A stretch of DNA of 64,000 nt, from the NCBI GenBank assembly GCA_947311845.1, contig CAMZMU010000080.1, positions 17,921,144-17,985,143 on the forward strand, read 5' to 3'. Origin of the DNA: Poa pratensis (taxonomy: Eukaryota > Streptophyta > Magnoliopsida > Poales > Poaceae). The notes below the pieces were generated by a model that made no database searches, was not told the DNA's origin, and saw only the letters and a list, made by a program, of their open reading frames with translations. Position numbers and translations under genes: made by a program. Of the stretch, positions 10,184 to 21,008 are shown in pieces. Within the stretch, counting starts at the first letter, position 1, and every line of letters starts with the position of its first letter.

Positions 10184-11311
10184 TGATGACCAACATGTAT
10201 AGGGGATCGCAACAGTTTTCGAGTGAAGTAAAATCCAAATTTATTGATTCGACACAAGGAGAGCCAAATAATATTTTTCAGTCTTAGCAGCTGAGTTGTC
10301 AGTTCAGCAACACCTGAAAGTAAACTTACTCAACACAATTTATCAGTAGCAACCGTAATATAGTAACAGCAGTAGCAGAATAGTAACAACAGTAAAATAA
10401 AGACAGCAGTAGTGGTAACAGTAGCAATCGTAGTAAACATCAGGATTAAAATTATATAGGCATAGGGACAGATGAACGGGCACTGCATGGATAAGATAGC
10501 TCATTTAATAGTCATAACATAGGGCACTTGCAGGTAAACAATAATAAAAGCATCCAGGTACTAATCATACATAGGCATGTGTTCCATATTTAGTCATACG
10601 TGCTTGCAATAAGAATCTTGCCTGACATCTTTTGTCCTACCAGCCCTTTTTCCGCGGGGCCAATCATGGAACATACTGATAATTAAGGTACTCCTTTTAA
10701 TAGAGCGCCGGAGCAAAGCATTAACACTCCATGAAAACATGTGATCCTCAAGTCACAACCATCCCCTTCGGTTGTCCCAATTGTTGTCACTTTGGGGCCT
10801 CGGGTTCCGGATAATAACAGCTGCACAAAACTCGTAGATATGATCCAAAAAAATAATTATACTCATGAAAACATAACATGTTCAGATATGAAATCATGGC
10901 ACTTGGGCCCTAAGTGTCAAGCATTAAGCACACCAAGTTGCAACAACGATAAATAGCACACACAATGGATACTAGGCACCATGCCCTAACAATCTGACAT
11001 CTATTACATGAACAATCTCATCCAATCCCTACCATCCCCTTCAACCTATAGCGGGGAATTACTCACACATGGATGGGGGAAACATGAATGGTTGATGGAG
11101 AGGCGGTGGTGATGACGACGGCGATGATCTCCTCCAAATCCCTGTCCCGGCAGGGTGCCGGAACAGGAACTTCTGACCCCCGAACTAGGGTTTTTGGTGG
11201 CGACGTAGCTCAAAAATGTTTCTCGTAAAATCTTCCAGGGGTCGCGAGTTTTAAGTTGAGGAGAATAAGTAGTCCAGAGGGCGTCGCGAGGGGCCACCCA
11301 AGGCAGCCAGA
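10184..11311 (-). mobile_element. Truncated LTR fragment of the element H family, inverted
   Basis: Read on the minus strand this matches the LTR of the family that starts TGATACGT. Its 3' end (TGATGACC.. on the plus strand) is at 10184, the trinucleotide-rich GTAACAGCAGTAGCA tract is at 10365-10435, and the leader part with GGCACCCTGCCGGGAC is near 11150. The first roughly 300 bases of the LTR are missing at 11311, where element H starts. It is clearly more diverged from H than the two H LTRs are from each other in the leader region. Confidence 0.72.
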
Positions 11312-11986
11312 TGATACGTCCAAAACGTATCTATTTTTCCAAACACTTTTGTTGTTGTTTTCTCTCTAATTTGCAGGATTTGAATAGAACTAATGCGGAC
11401 TAACGCTGTTTTCAGCAGAATTGCCTTGGTGTCTTATTTTTATGAAGAAATCAAAGTTCTCCAAAAAATCTGGAAAAACTCCAGAAATTCTTATTTGGCA
11501 GGAGACCCACACAGCCAGAAGGGGAGCTGCAGGAGGGGGCCACAACTCCCAGACGGCACCCAGCCGCGTTCTAGGCTAGACCGTGCCTGGGGCCCACCTG
11601 GCCACTCCGTGGCTGGGTCGGCGACGCCCTTCGGCCTATATTTTGCCCCCAACCTAAAACGCGAGGACCCCCGATCATATTTTCCAGAAGAGTTCCCGAG
11701 CGTCGATGCCTCCGCGAAACCTATTTCGTGGAGCAGAAGTTCCTGTTCCGGCACCCTGCCGGGACGGGGATTGGAGGGGATATCATCGCCATCATCATCA
11801 CCGCCACCTCTCCATCGACCATCCAAGTTTCCCCCATCTATGTGTGAGTAATTCCCCGCTGTAGGCTGAGGGGGATGTTAGGGATTAGATGAAATTGTTC
11901 ATGTAATACTTGTCAGATTGTTAGGGCATGGTGCCTAGTATCTTATATGTGTGTTAGCTATCGTTGTTGCAACTTGGTGTACTTAA
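11312..11986 (+). repeat. 5' LTR of element H, first part (continues at 24533-24685)
   Basis: The LTR starts TGATACGTCCAAAACGTATC and runs to the CTTAA at 11982-11986, where the Copia element inserted. The second part, 24533-24685, contains GACACTTAGGGCCC and CCGAGGCCCCATAGTGACAA. It then jumps straight into coding sequence, so the end of the LTR, the primer-binding site and the start of the ORF have been deleted. Comparison with 55372-56280 confirms the order. Confidence 0.8.
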
Positions 11987-12833
11987 TGAAAGAGCATAAT
12001 TTGCTCTTACTCATATTTTGGTAATGTTGACAATACAACATGTGCCCCTAACTTTTTGTCTAAGTGTGAACAGGTTTCTGCAAACATCTCCGTTGAACTC
12101 GCATCGAGAAAAGGAAGAAAAGGAGATGTTTTTGCCAGGAAGCGGTAGTACCGCCCCTTCGGGCGGTAGTACCGCTGGGTCCCTTTGCCAAAAAGGGCAG
12201 GCGACAGTACCGCTCACGATACCGCCCAAAGGGGGTTTGGGCGCCCATGTGTGGCACTACCAGCGGTACTACGGGCGGTAGTACCGCTGTCTCAGGAGGG
12301 TCGGCGTGGTCAGCGCTGGAAGTTGACCAACACGGCGGCAGTACCGCTCGCGGTACCGCCGAAAGGAGCATCGGACGACCATGTGCGGCACTACCAGCGG
12401 TACTACGGGCGATAGTACCGCTCGTGATGTTTCGAGGCGCAGTCAGCGCAGAGTTTGACCGCGGCGCAGAAGGCGCCAGCGGTAGTACCGCCCGGCGCAG
12501 CGGTACTACCGCTGGTTCAGAATAAAGGCTCCAACGGCCAGATTTTGGGAGGGCTATTTAATGCCCTCCACCTACCTCCAGCTTGTGAGCTAGCCCAAAA
12601 TTGATTCCCATCCATTGTTGCAAGCTCAAATCTCATAGATCTCTCAATCCTCCCAACCAAACTTGCTCATACTTGGAGGATTGAAGGAGGAGGCCCGGAT
12701 CTACATATTCACCAAACCGTTCTTCATTTCCCCCTCATTCACTTGAGGGATATGAGCCTAGGGTTTCCACTAGGAAAACCTAGGCATCTTGTTGTACTTA
12801 CTTGCTTGTTACTTTTGTGTAGCAGGTGTTGTG
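11987..12833 (+). repeat. Truncated extra LTR of the Copia element
   Basis: This is identical in layout to 13022-13868 but stops at a TGTTGTG (12827-12833), which is also present in the interior at 23047-23053. From there the sequence follows the 3' interior. The 7-bp identity at the join points to a microhomology deletion. This LTR differs from the other two at a dozen or so positions within the palindrome region. Confidence 0.82.
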
Positions 12834-13021
12834 TTATGCTCTATATTTTATCTTGCACGGTTTGTAAAATCTAGGGGGAGTGTTGATCCTATTTGTTGTG
12901 CATTTGAGCATTCAAAAGCTATCCTTGAATATGCACACATATAGGGGGAGCTCCATCTAAATTTTACAAATTGTTTGTGGTAAATTGTTGTATTGTCATC
13001 ATCCACCAAAAAGGGGGAGAT
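12834..13021 (+). repeat. Duplicate of the 3' interior end and polypurine tract
   Basis: The segment is essentially identical to 23054-23241, the stretch directly before the 3' LTR, including three GGGGGAG tracts and the terminal AAAAAGGGGGAGA. It joins the truncated LTR to the full LTR at 13022. Confidence 0.88.
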
Positions 13022-14281
13022 TGAAAGAGCATAATTTGCTCTTACTCATATTTTGGTAATGTTGACAATACAACATGTGCCCCTAACTTTTTGTCTAAGT
13101 GTGAACAGGTTTCTGCAAACATCTCCGTTGAACTCGCATCGAGAAAAGGAAGAAAAGGAGATGTTTTTGCCAGGAAGCGGTAGTACCGCCCCTTCGGGCG
13201 GTAATACCGCTGGGTCCCTTTGCCAAAAAGGGCAGGCGGCAGTACCGCTCGCGATACCGCCCAAAGAGGGTTCAGGCGCCCATGTGCGGCACAACAAGCG
13301 GTACTACGGGCGGTAGTACCGCTGGCTCAGGAGGGTCGGCGTGGTTAGCGATGGAAGTTGACCAACACGGCAGCAGTACCGCTCGCGGTACCGCCGAAAG
13401 GAGCTTCGGACGACCATGTGCGGCACTACCAGCGGTACTACGGGCGGTAGTACCGCTCGTGATGTTTCGAGGCGCAGTCAGCGCAGAGTTTGACCGCGGC
13501 ACAGAAGGCGCCAGCGGTAGTACTGCCCGGTGCAGCGGTACTACCGCTGGTTCAGAATAAAGGCTCCAACGGCCAGATTTTGGGAGGGCTATTTAATGCC
13601 CTCCACCTACCTCCAGCTTGTGAGCTAGCCCAAAATTGATTCTCATCCATTGTTGCAAGCTCAAATCTCATAGATCTCTCAATCCTCCCAACCAAACTTG
13701 CTCATACTTGGAGGATTGAAGGAGGAGGCCCGGATCTACATATTCACCAAGCCGTTCTTCATTTCCCCCTCATTCACTTGAGGGATTTGAGCCTAAGGTT
13801 TCCACTCGGAAAACCTAGGCATCTTGTTGTACTTACTTGCTTGTTACTTTTGTGTAGCAGGTGTTGTGGTGCTTGGGAGCCCCCAATCCTTTTGTGGGTT
13901 GAGCCTCAAGTTTGTTGTAAGGGCTCCGGATTCCGCCTTGAAGGATTCCGATAGTGGAAGGTGAACCGAGCTTTTGGGCAAGGTTCATCGGAGAATAGGG
14001 TGAGGCCATTTGAGTTTGAAACTCACACCCCTCCAACGAGACGTACTCCCCTAAAAAGGAGGAACTCGGGAATACATCCTTGTCTCCGCGTGCTTCCCGT
14101 TCGGTTACTCCTTACTCGCTAGCTCTTACTTGTATCGTGCTTAGTCTAGTGTTAACTTGTCATATAGGTAAATTCACCATAGTTGCATATCTAGAGAATT
14201 TACCTTTGTGTCAAGCCTAAATTCGAAAAAGAGCTACCTATTCACCCCCCCCCCCTCTAGGTGGCCATACCGATCCTTTCA
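13022..14281 (+). repeat. Complete 5' LTR of the Copia element
   Basis: 1260 bp, starting TGAAAGAGCATAATTTGCTC and ending GATCCTTTCA. A palindrome array lies at 13187-13547, a TATTTAA near 13590 and a C run near the 3' end. Compared with the 3' LTR it lacks 9 bp near 14010 and about 17 bp near 14235, and carries a small cluster of private substitutions at 13640-13810. Confidence 0.9.
13187..13547. promoter_or_regulatory. Palindrome array GCGGTAGTACCGC in the LTR
   Basis: Full or half copies of GCGGTAsTACCGC occur about ten times in 360 bp, a few dozen bases upstream of a TATTTAA-like box (about 13590). Each full copy is an inverted repeat with one central base and is rich in CG sites. Equivalent arrays lie at 12142-12512 and 23397-23767. 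Binding of a host factor or small-RNA/methylation targeting is inferred from position only. Confidence 0.7.
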
Positions 14282-14283
14282 AT

Positions 14284-14295
14284 TGGTATCAGAGC
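14284..14295 (+). other. Primer-binding site, initiator Met tRNA type
   Basis: TGGTATCAGAGC begins three bases after the LTR end at 14281. It is the standard complement of the 3' end of plant initiator methionine tRNA used by Copia elements. Confidence 0.92.
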
Positions 14296-14330
14296 CGGTC
14301 TTTATTCGGGCTTAACCGCCTAAGAGAAGT

Positions 14331-16800
14331 ATGACCATCGATGAGCATGGAGTTGAGATACCCGATCTTCCCTCCGAGTCCACTTCGGTTTCCGTGGAGG
14401 ACTTCAATACCTTGAAGTCCTCTATGGAAACTAAAATGGACAAGTTGCAAGAGATGATCTTGAAACTCATGGAAGCTAAGGATATCTCACCTCCACCCAC
14501 CCTTCTTCTTCGGGGTTAAGAAACCCGAGAGGAAGAGGTTGATGGGAAGAAGAAGGGGGTTGACAAGATAAAATTGACACCCAACTAAACAACCTAATGG
14601 TTCGGGAGTATATGGTGCCGTTCCTTTCCATACTCTCCCGACCTACCTATCCCTCATCCTCCTATTCACCTAAGGGGAAACCCACCTAAGCTAAATGCAT
14701 CTTTGTTTACTAAATGGCAATCTTCTATGAGATCTTATGTGAACAGTGCATCTATCGAGCTTTGGAGGATCATTGAGCAAGGATATCAAGCCGTGGATGA
14801 ATCCAACAAGACAAGAAGAGAAATAGTTGATTGTCAACTAAATGCCACCGCTCTTGACTTGATCCGAGATGCCGTGGGAGAGGATGATATGTCTCACATC
14901 GAGCATTGCACCACCGCCAAAGAAGCTTGGGCTTGTCTTGTTGAGGTGTTCGTTGGAAATGAAAGCATGAAGAGAAACCGGTTTGAGGAAATGAGCAACA
15001 AGGCCGAAGGTTTCTTCATGGAAGATGGAGAAGACCATGAGCAAATGTATCGAAGACTCAAGTCCCTTGCCAATGCCTATAAAGCTCTTGGTGGACTCAT
15101 GTGAATGATGATTGGATCAAGAGGAAGTATGTGAATGCTCTCTTGCCCTTTGAACGGCCGACTTGAAGAGTCTCCAAGGAAGGCACAACTATCCTCAATT
15201 GACCTCCAATGAAGTCATGCAAGAGATGCAATCTTTCAAAGTCCAAGCCAAAATTGCACAAGACTCTCGTGCCCGAGCTATTGGAATGCAACAAGGAGCT
15301 TCACTTGCTTTGAAGGCCAAGGTGGTTGAACACAATGAAGATCAAGATTGTGAAGATGTGTCCTCCATGGACCCCGAAGAACTCAAGATTGCTCATAGGG
15401 ACTATGTGGCTCTTGCGGCAAGGACCTTTTGGAAGAACCCATCCAAAGCTAAAGCTCAAGTGGAGCAAAAGTTCAAATCTAGTGGTTACAAGGAGGGCAA
15501 CCCAAAGATGAAGACTTGCTTCAATTGCCAAGATAGATATCACTATGTTGCCATGTGCCCTATGAGAACCGTGAAGATCATGGAGGAAGGCTTGTTCTCA
15601 AGAATGCCTCAAGTCCCCTAGCAAGAAACCTTTCTTCAAGAAGAACCTTCCCAACAAGAAGCCTCCTTCAAGAATGGTATTGGTGACAAGAGAGGAGTAC
15701 ATGTCCGGGGTGAGAGTGATGAAGAAGAAACCACAAGTGAAGTGGCCGCTATTGCCATTACTTCATCAACATCTCATCCCTCTTCGAATCTCCCAATGAG
15801 AATGTCCCAATCCAATCCGCCAAGTGTCTCATGGCCAAGGCCACCGAGGTATCATCTCCTTCCCCTCCAAGACTATAAATGAAATGGATGATCTTATGAG
15901 TCTTAGAGTAAAGGAAGAAAATGTTGCTTTGGATCGTTTCATGACTAACTTGCAAGGTGAAGCCAAGAAAGCTTTGAAGCTCTTATGAGCGATTATGGGC
16001 GGATTCAAGAGGAGCTTGATGAGAAGGAGAGACTTGAAAGAGAGTATGCTAATGATATTGCCGCTCTCACCGTGGCTCTTGAGGAAGAGCATGAGCTTCG
16101 TGTTTCTCTTGAAGAGAAACTTGAAAATCTTGATGAGTCACAAAATGCAATCTTTTCTCAAATCATTAAAGAACGTGACCATGCAATTGCAAAATATAAG
16201 CTTTCAAGAAAGAAAAGGTTGAATTTGGTGTTGGTCATGATAGACTAACCGAGGAGCTAGAGAAGTCACCAAGGCTCACAAGGCCTTGGAGAGTGAACAC
16301 TCTATTCTCACCAAGTCTTTTGAACAACTTCAAATTCAATCATCTAAAACTAATGTTCCTAGTTCCTCTACTACTTCTTGTGATCATGCAAATGTCATTG
16401 AGGAAAATGCTAGGTTGAAGGCGAACTTGCCAAGGCCTCTAGTTCCCAAAGTAAGCCTATTGATGATCTTTTGCAATGCAAAAGCCACACATTGGGAAAG
16501 AGGGTCTTGGTTATGTTGCCAAGAAGAAGAAGAAGAACAAGAAGAAGGCCAAGCCCGCACAAGCAAAGAAGACTACCATTGCGAGTGGTGATGCCACAAG
16601 GGGCAACACTCCTCGTAGTGACTTTGCGGGACATGCTAACCCCAACTATATTCTTTATGTTGATTATTATGGGGATGTATGCTAAATATGTTGGTCCTTA
16701 TGATGGTTTCATTGCTTACTCTATTTGGGTTCCTAAGACCCTTGTTGCTAACAAAAGAGGACCCATTGCAAGATGGGTACCTAAAACCAAGCAATGATTT
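14331..16800 (+). pseudogene. Copia gag region, frame broken
   Basis: Coding starts at ATG 14331, 36 bases after the PBS. The frame breaks near 14519, 15104, 15621, 15985, 16248 and 16500. Recognisable parts are a gag core at 14703-15104 (W-R-I-I-E-Q-G-Y, then A-K-E-A-W and the N-R-F-E-E-M region), and a CCHC zinc knuckle C-F-N-C-Q-D-R-Y-H-Y-V-A-M-C at about 15513-15555, which binds RNA in Gag. A Glu/Lys-rich coiled coil follows at 15985-16248, and a Lys-rich patch near 16510-16570. The coiled-coil region between the knuckle and the protease is long, as in Sireviruses. No intact Gag can be made from the sequence as given. Confidence 0.75.
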
Positions 16801-18590
16801 CTTGTAGGACTATGCTTCCGGTGGGTCGAAATGGGTGATTGATAGTGGATGTACAAGTCATATGACCGGAAGCAAGGAGCTTATGACGGAGTGAGACCAA
16901 ATGATAATCATGCAACCGTCACATTATGGAGACAAGTCTAAAGCTAAGGTATCGGGCCTCGGCAAGGTGGTAGTAGCAAGGGATATCACCCTTGTGAACG
17001 TCATGCTTGTCGAGTCCCTTGGTTACAATTTAATGTCCGTTCGTGCACTTAACAAGATGGGCTTTGCCGTCCATTTTGATCTTGATATTGTGGTACTCAT
17101 GTGGAGCAAGACTCTAAAGGTCGCTTTCGTTGGGTATGTTGAACATGAGTTGTTTGTGGTGGACTTTTCGGAGTCTACCAACACTCAAGCAATGTGCCTA
17201 TTCGGAAAGGCCGACGTGGGGTGGTTGTGGCATCGCCGCTTGTCCCATGTCAATATGAGAACTTTGCAAAGTCTTCACAAGGGTGGCCACATTCTTGGAC
17301 TAAAAGAGAATGTTTCTTTTCTAGAGATCGTCTTTGTAGGGCTTGTGTTGAAGGAAAGATGCATGATTCTCCCCACCCACACAAGACCATCATTTCATCA
17401 ACGAGGATATTGGAACTTCTTCATGTTGATCTATTTGGTGCCGTGCCTCAACCAAGTCTTGGTGGGAAGAAGTATTGCTTGGTGATTGTCGATGACTATT
17501 CAAGATTTACATGGGTTTATTTCTTCAAGTCGAAGAGTGAGACCCAACAAGCCGTCATTGACTTCTCCAATGAAGTGCAACGTCAACACAATGTCCTATA
17601 TTGGCCATTAGAAGTGACAATGGCTCCGAGTTCAAGAACTACACCCTAAATGAGTTTCTTAGTGAAGAGGGAATTCGTCATCAATATTCCGCTGCGTATA
17701 CCCCTCAACAAAATGGTGTAGCCGAGAGGAAGAACCGGACCCTTATGGATATGGCAAGGTCTATGTTGGCGGAGTTCAAGACCCCACTTTTCTTGTGGGC
17801 CGAGGCCATCTCCACGGCATGTCATTCATCAAACCGCCTCTACTTCCGCACGGGCAAGAAGTTCACTCCATATGAAATGCTTACCGGCAACAAGCCCAAT
17901 ATTTCCTACTACCGGGTGTTCGGTTGTAAGTGTTTCTATAAGATCAAAGGTTATCGTTTATCTAAATTTGAGTCTAAGGCTTTAGAGGGTACTTTTGTTG
18001 GTTACGGTGCCGAATCCCACACTTATAGAATCTACGACAAGTCCTTCGGGACCATTGTAGAATCTTGTAGTGTGGAGTTCGATGAGAATGACGGCTCCCA
18101 AGTGGCGCAATTTCATGTTCGTGATGTAGATGATGAGGAACCTCAAGATGCAATAAGGCGAATGGGCGTGGGATTCTTTCGCCCAATCGAGATCCACCAT
18201 GAGGCGCCTCAAGAAGGACCAAGCTCCACCCATGTGGAGCATTCATCATCACAAGTGGAAACCGCACCATCCGATGGAGCAAATGATGCACCAAGCCAAG
18301 AACAAGTTCAAGACCCTCCTCAAGTTGATCAAGTTGCTACGCAAGAACCAAGTTCTCCAATTATTGATGCTAGCCATGATCAAGACCAAGGTCCATCTTC
18401 TCCTTCTAGTGATGAAGGTGTGCACATTGAAGACCAAGGTCATCATTCCGGTCAAGACGGGGACACAAATGATCAAGATGATCAAGAGATTCCTCCAAGC
18501 TCTCGTGAGGACATCGACACCCGTCGTCATGCAAGAAATGTCAAGACCATGGAAAGAAGACAACACTTGTTGGAAAATTATTGGTGATTT
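16801..18590 (+). pseudogene. Copia protease and integrase, frame broken
   Basis: An aspartic protease site W-V-I-D-S-G-C-T-S-H lies near 16830-16860. The GAG-pre-integrase segment L-W-H-R-R-L-S-H-V-N (about 17227) supplies the His pair of the zinc-binding domain and C-R-A-C (about 17335) the Cys pair. The catalytic core shows D in H-V-D-L-F-G (about 17425), D in R-S-D-N-G-S-E-F (about 17612) and E in N-G-V-A-E-R-K-N (about 17712). A Gln/Asp/Ser-rich linker follows to 18587. Frame changes near 16890, 17340 and 17600, plus a stop at 18585-18587, make it non-functional as read. Integrase placed upstream of RT identifies the Copia order. Confidence 0.82.
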
Positions 18591-18697
18591 GAAGAGCAAG
18601 GTTGTGACTAGAAGCAATGTGCAAACTTTAGTGAACATCAAGCACACATATCCATGGTGGAACCAAAGAAAGTCTTTGAAGCTATTGAAGATCCGGA

Positions 18698-20197
18698 TTG
18701 GTTGATGCAATGCATGAAGAGCTCAATAACTTCAAGCGCAACAAGGTGTGGAAGCTAGTTGAGAAGCCAAAGGAGTGCCGCAATGTTATAGGCACTAAAT
18801 GGATATTCAAGAACAAGCAAGATGAACATGGCATGGTGGTGAGGAACAAGGCAAGATTGGTGGCTCAAGGGTACTCTCAAGTTGAAGGCATTGATTTTGG
18901 AGAGACCTATGCTCCCGTGGCTCGCCTTGAGTCCATCCGTATCCTCCTTGCATATGCATCTCATCATAATTTTATCTTGCAACAAATGGATGTGAAAAGT
19001 GCTTTTCTAAATGGTCCACTTAAAGAATTAGTATATGTTAAGCAACCACCGGGTTTTGAGGATCCCAAACTCCCTAACCATGTCTACAAGCTCGATAAGG
19101 CGCTCTATGGACTTAAACAAGCCCCACGTGCGTGGTATGAGCACCTTAGAGAGCTTCTAGTAGACCGTGGATTTGAGGTTGGGCAAATCGATCCCACTCT
19201 CTTTACCAAGAGAGTAAAAGGGGAGCTTTTCATATGCCAAGTCTATGTGGACGATATTATCTTTGGCTCAACTAACAAAGCTTTCAATGATGAATTTTCA
19301 AAGCTTATGACCGATAGGTTTGAGATGTCCATGATGGGAGAGTTGAAGTTCTTCCTTGGTTTTGAGATCAAGCAATTGAGGGGAGGGACTTTCATCTCTC
19401 AAACTAAATATATCCAAGACATGCTCAAGAAGTTTGATATGATTGGTGTCAAGGAGAAGCGCACACCAATGGACACAAAGGTTCATCTACAACTTAACCC
19501 AAAGGGTATAGATGTCGATCAAAAGGTATACCGTTCCATGATTGGTTCTTTGCTCTATCTTTGTGCATCTAGACCCGATATTGTGTTGAGTGTAGGGGTG
19601 TGTGCAAGGTACCAAGCCGCTCCTAAAGAAAGCCACATGGTGGCGGTCAAAAGAATCCTACGATATTTGATTCATACCCCAAAGTTTGGTTTGTGGTACC
19701 CTAAGGACAAGGTTTTCTCTCTTTGTGGGTACACGGACTCGGATTGGGCCGGTGATCATGATGATAGGAAGTCAACTTCCGGGGCTTGCCAATTTCTTGG
19801 TGGTTCCTTGGTGAGTTGGTCTTCCAAGAAGCAAAATTGTATATCTCTCTCCACCGCCGAAGCCGAGTATGTGGCGGCCGCAAGTGCATGCACCCAATTG
19901 TTATGGATGAGGCAAACTTTAAAGGAATACGGTGTCAATTGTGACAAAGTGCCTCTTTTATGTGACAATACAAGTGCTATTGAGATCGCCCACAACCCGG
20001 TGCAACATTCAAGAACCAAGCATATTGAGATCCGTCATCATTTCATTCGAGATCATGTTGCCCGAGGTGATATTGAGCTAAGCCATGTTCCCACAAGAGA
20101 TCAACTTGCCGATATATTCACGAAGCCTCTTGATGAAGCAAGATTCACCTATTTGAGGAATGAGCTAAATATCGTGGATTCAAGGAGCTTGGCTTGA
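18698..20197 (+). CDS. Copia reverse transcriptase and RNase H, open frame
   Basis: A 499-residue open frame. The fingers-palm part includes W-I-F-K-N-K, R-L-V-A-Q-G-Y and F-A-P-V-A-like (Y-A-P-V-A-R-L) blocks; the catalytic box is Y-V-D-D-I-I-F-G near 19243-19266. RNase H follows with S-D-W-A-G-D (about 19740), S-T-A-E-A-E-Y (about 19850) and the terminal R-H-H-F-I-R-D block. It starts after a frame break near 18697, so it would be made only as part of a polyprotein if that break is not real. This is the best-preserved part of the element. Products copy element RNA into DNA in cytoplasmic particles. Confidence 0.88.
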   Translation: MVDAMHEELNNFKRNKVWKLVEKPKECRNVIGTKWIFKNKQDEHGMVVRNKARLVAQGYSQVEGIDFGETYAPVARLESIRILLAYASHHNFILQQMDVKSAFLNGPLKELVYVKQPPGFEDPKLPNHVYKLDKALYGLKQAPRAWYEHLRELLVDRGFEVGQIDPTLFTKRVKGELFICQVYVDDIIFGSTNKAFNDEFSKLMTDRFEMSMMGELKFFLGFEIKQLRGGTFISQTKYIQDMLKKFDMIGVKEKRTPMDTKVHLQLNPKGIDVDQKVYRSMIGSLLYLCASRPDIVLSVGVCARYQAAPKESHMVAVKRILRYLIHTPKFGLWYPKDKVFSLCGYTDSDWAGDHDDRKSTSGACQFLGGSLVSWSSKKQNCISLSTAEAEYVAAASACTQLLWMRQTLKEYGVNCDKVPLLCDNTSAIEIAHNPVQHSRTKHIEIRHHFIRDHVARGDIELSHVPTRDQLADIFTKPLDEARFTYLRNELNIVDSRSLA

Positions 20198-20671
20198 CTA
20201 TCTTGCATACACACCTATGTCTTAACTCATTGGACTATCTCTCCCCCCCATTATGCCGACATCAAAAAATCATTTGTCTCTCTATATTCGTGCTATGAAT
20301 TGTGAGCTTAAATGATGAGTAGTGGTAGTGAACCTAAGATACATCTTCGCAGTGTCACGCCACATACACTCTTACATGGTGGCCTAGGCCACCGCCCTCC
20401 TCCATTTGAGGAGTTGATCTTATTTGGGTGTTTTAGACCTTTCGCTTTGGGAGAGTGCTCAAGTTTGGCCTTTCTTATCGATTCTTGCATTTTTGGGCAA
20501 ACTCTCTCTTTCTCCGGTTACAAGTTCTATCCTAAGCCACAACCTTATCCCAAAAGCACTCCTTCTCAAATACCTTTTATTTCATGCTCTCGGCGAAGTT
20601 GACGGTCGGAACCGGTGACAAATTCTTTTTACGGCTTCTTTTGGGGCCATAACAAGTTTTTGCCCCCAGGC

Positions 20672-20806
20672 ACCGGTACTACCGGTCCTTGAAGTGGTAC
20701 TACCGCTGGCTCGGGTGCCTCAGCCCCTTGCCAGCGCGTGGGACCCCTTCCCAGGCCGCACAGGAATCGGGGGCGGTACTACCGCTGGATCGGGCGGTAG
20801 TACCGC
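20672..20806. promoter_or_regulatory. Second palindrome cluster upstream of the additional ORF
   Basis: Four copies of the LTR palindrome type (ACCGGTACTACCGGT, then GGTACTACCGC, GCGGTACTACCGC and GCGGTAGTACCGC) occur inside the element, between the end of pol and ATG 21009. A pyrimidine- and CG-rich leader like a plant 5' UTR follows at 20870-21008. This could be a promoter separate from the LTR; that is inference. Confidence 0.55.
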
Positions 20807-21008
20807 TCGTGCGGATTCGTCTGGATAAAGGGTCGGGCGGATGGGTGAAAGTCAAACCTATCACTTTCCCCATCCGCCCCTCTCTCTCCTCCCTCGATCC
20901 GCCACCGCCGGCCATCCTCTCCGCCGGGACCGAGCTTCCCCGGCCGTGGTTCTTGCAACTCCGGCCCCGGGACCTCTCGGGCATCTCTCCCTCCCTCGAT
21001 CCTTTGCC

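Noticed and set aside
12018..12525. Ser/Thr/Gly-rich open frames in the Copia LTRs
   Set aside because: They arise from the repeated palindrome GCGGTAGTACCGC translating as repetitive peptide. LTR sequence, not a gene.
11987..13021. Solo LTR followed by a separate element
   Set aside because: A solo LTR would carry its own target duplication at 13021. Instead the text before 13022 is the element's own 3' interior and polypurine tract, so it is part of one compound element.
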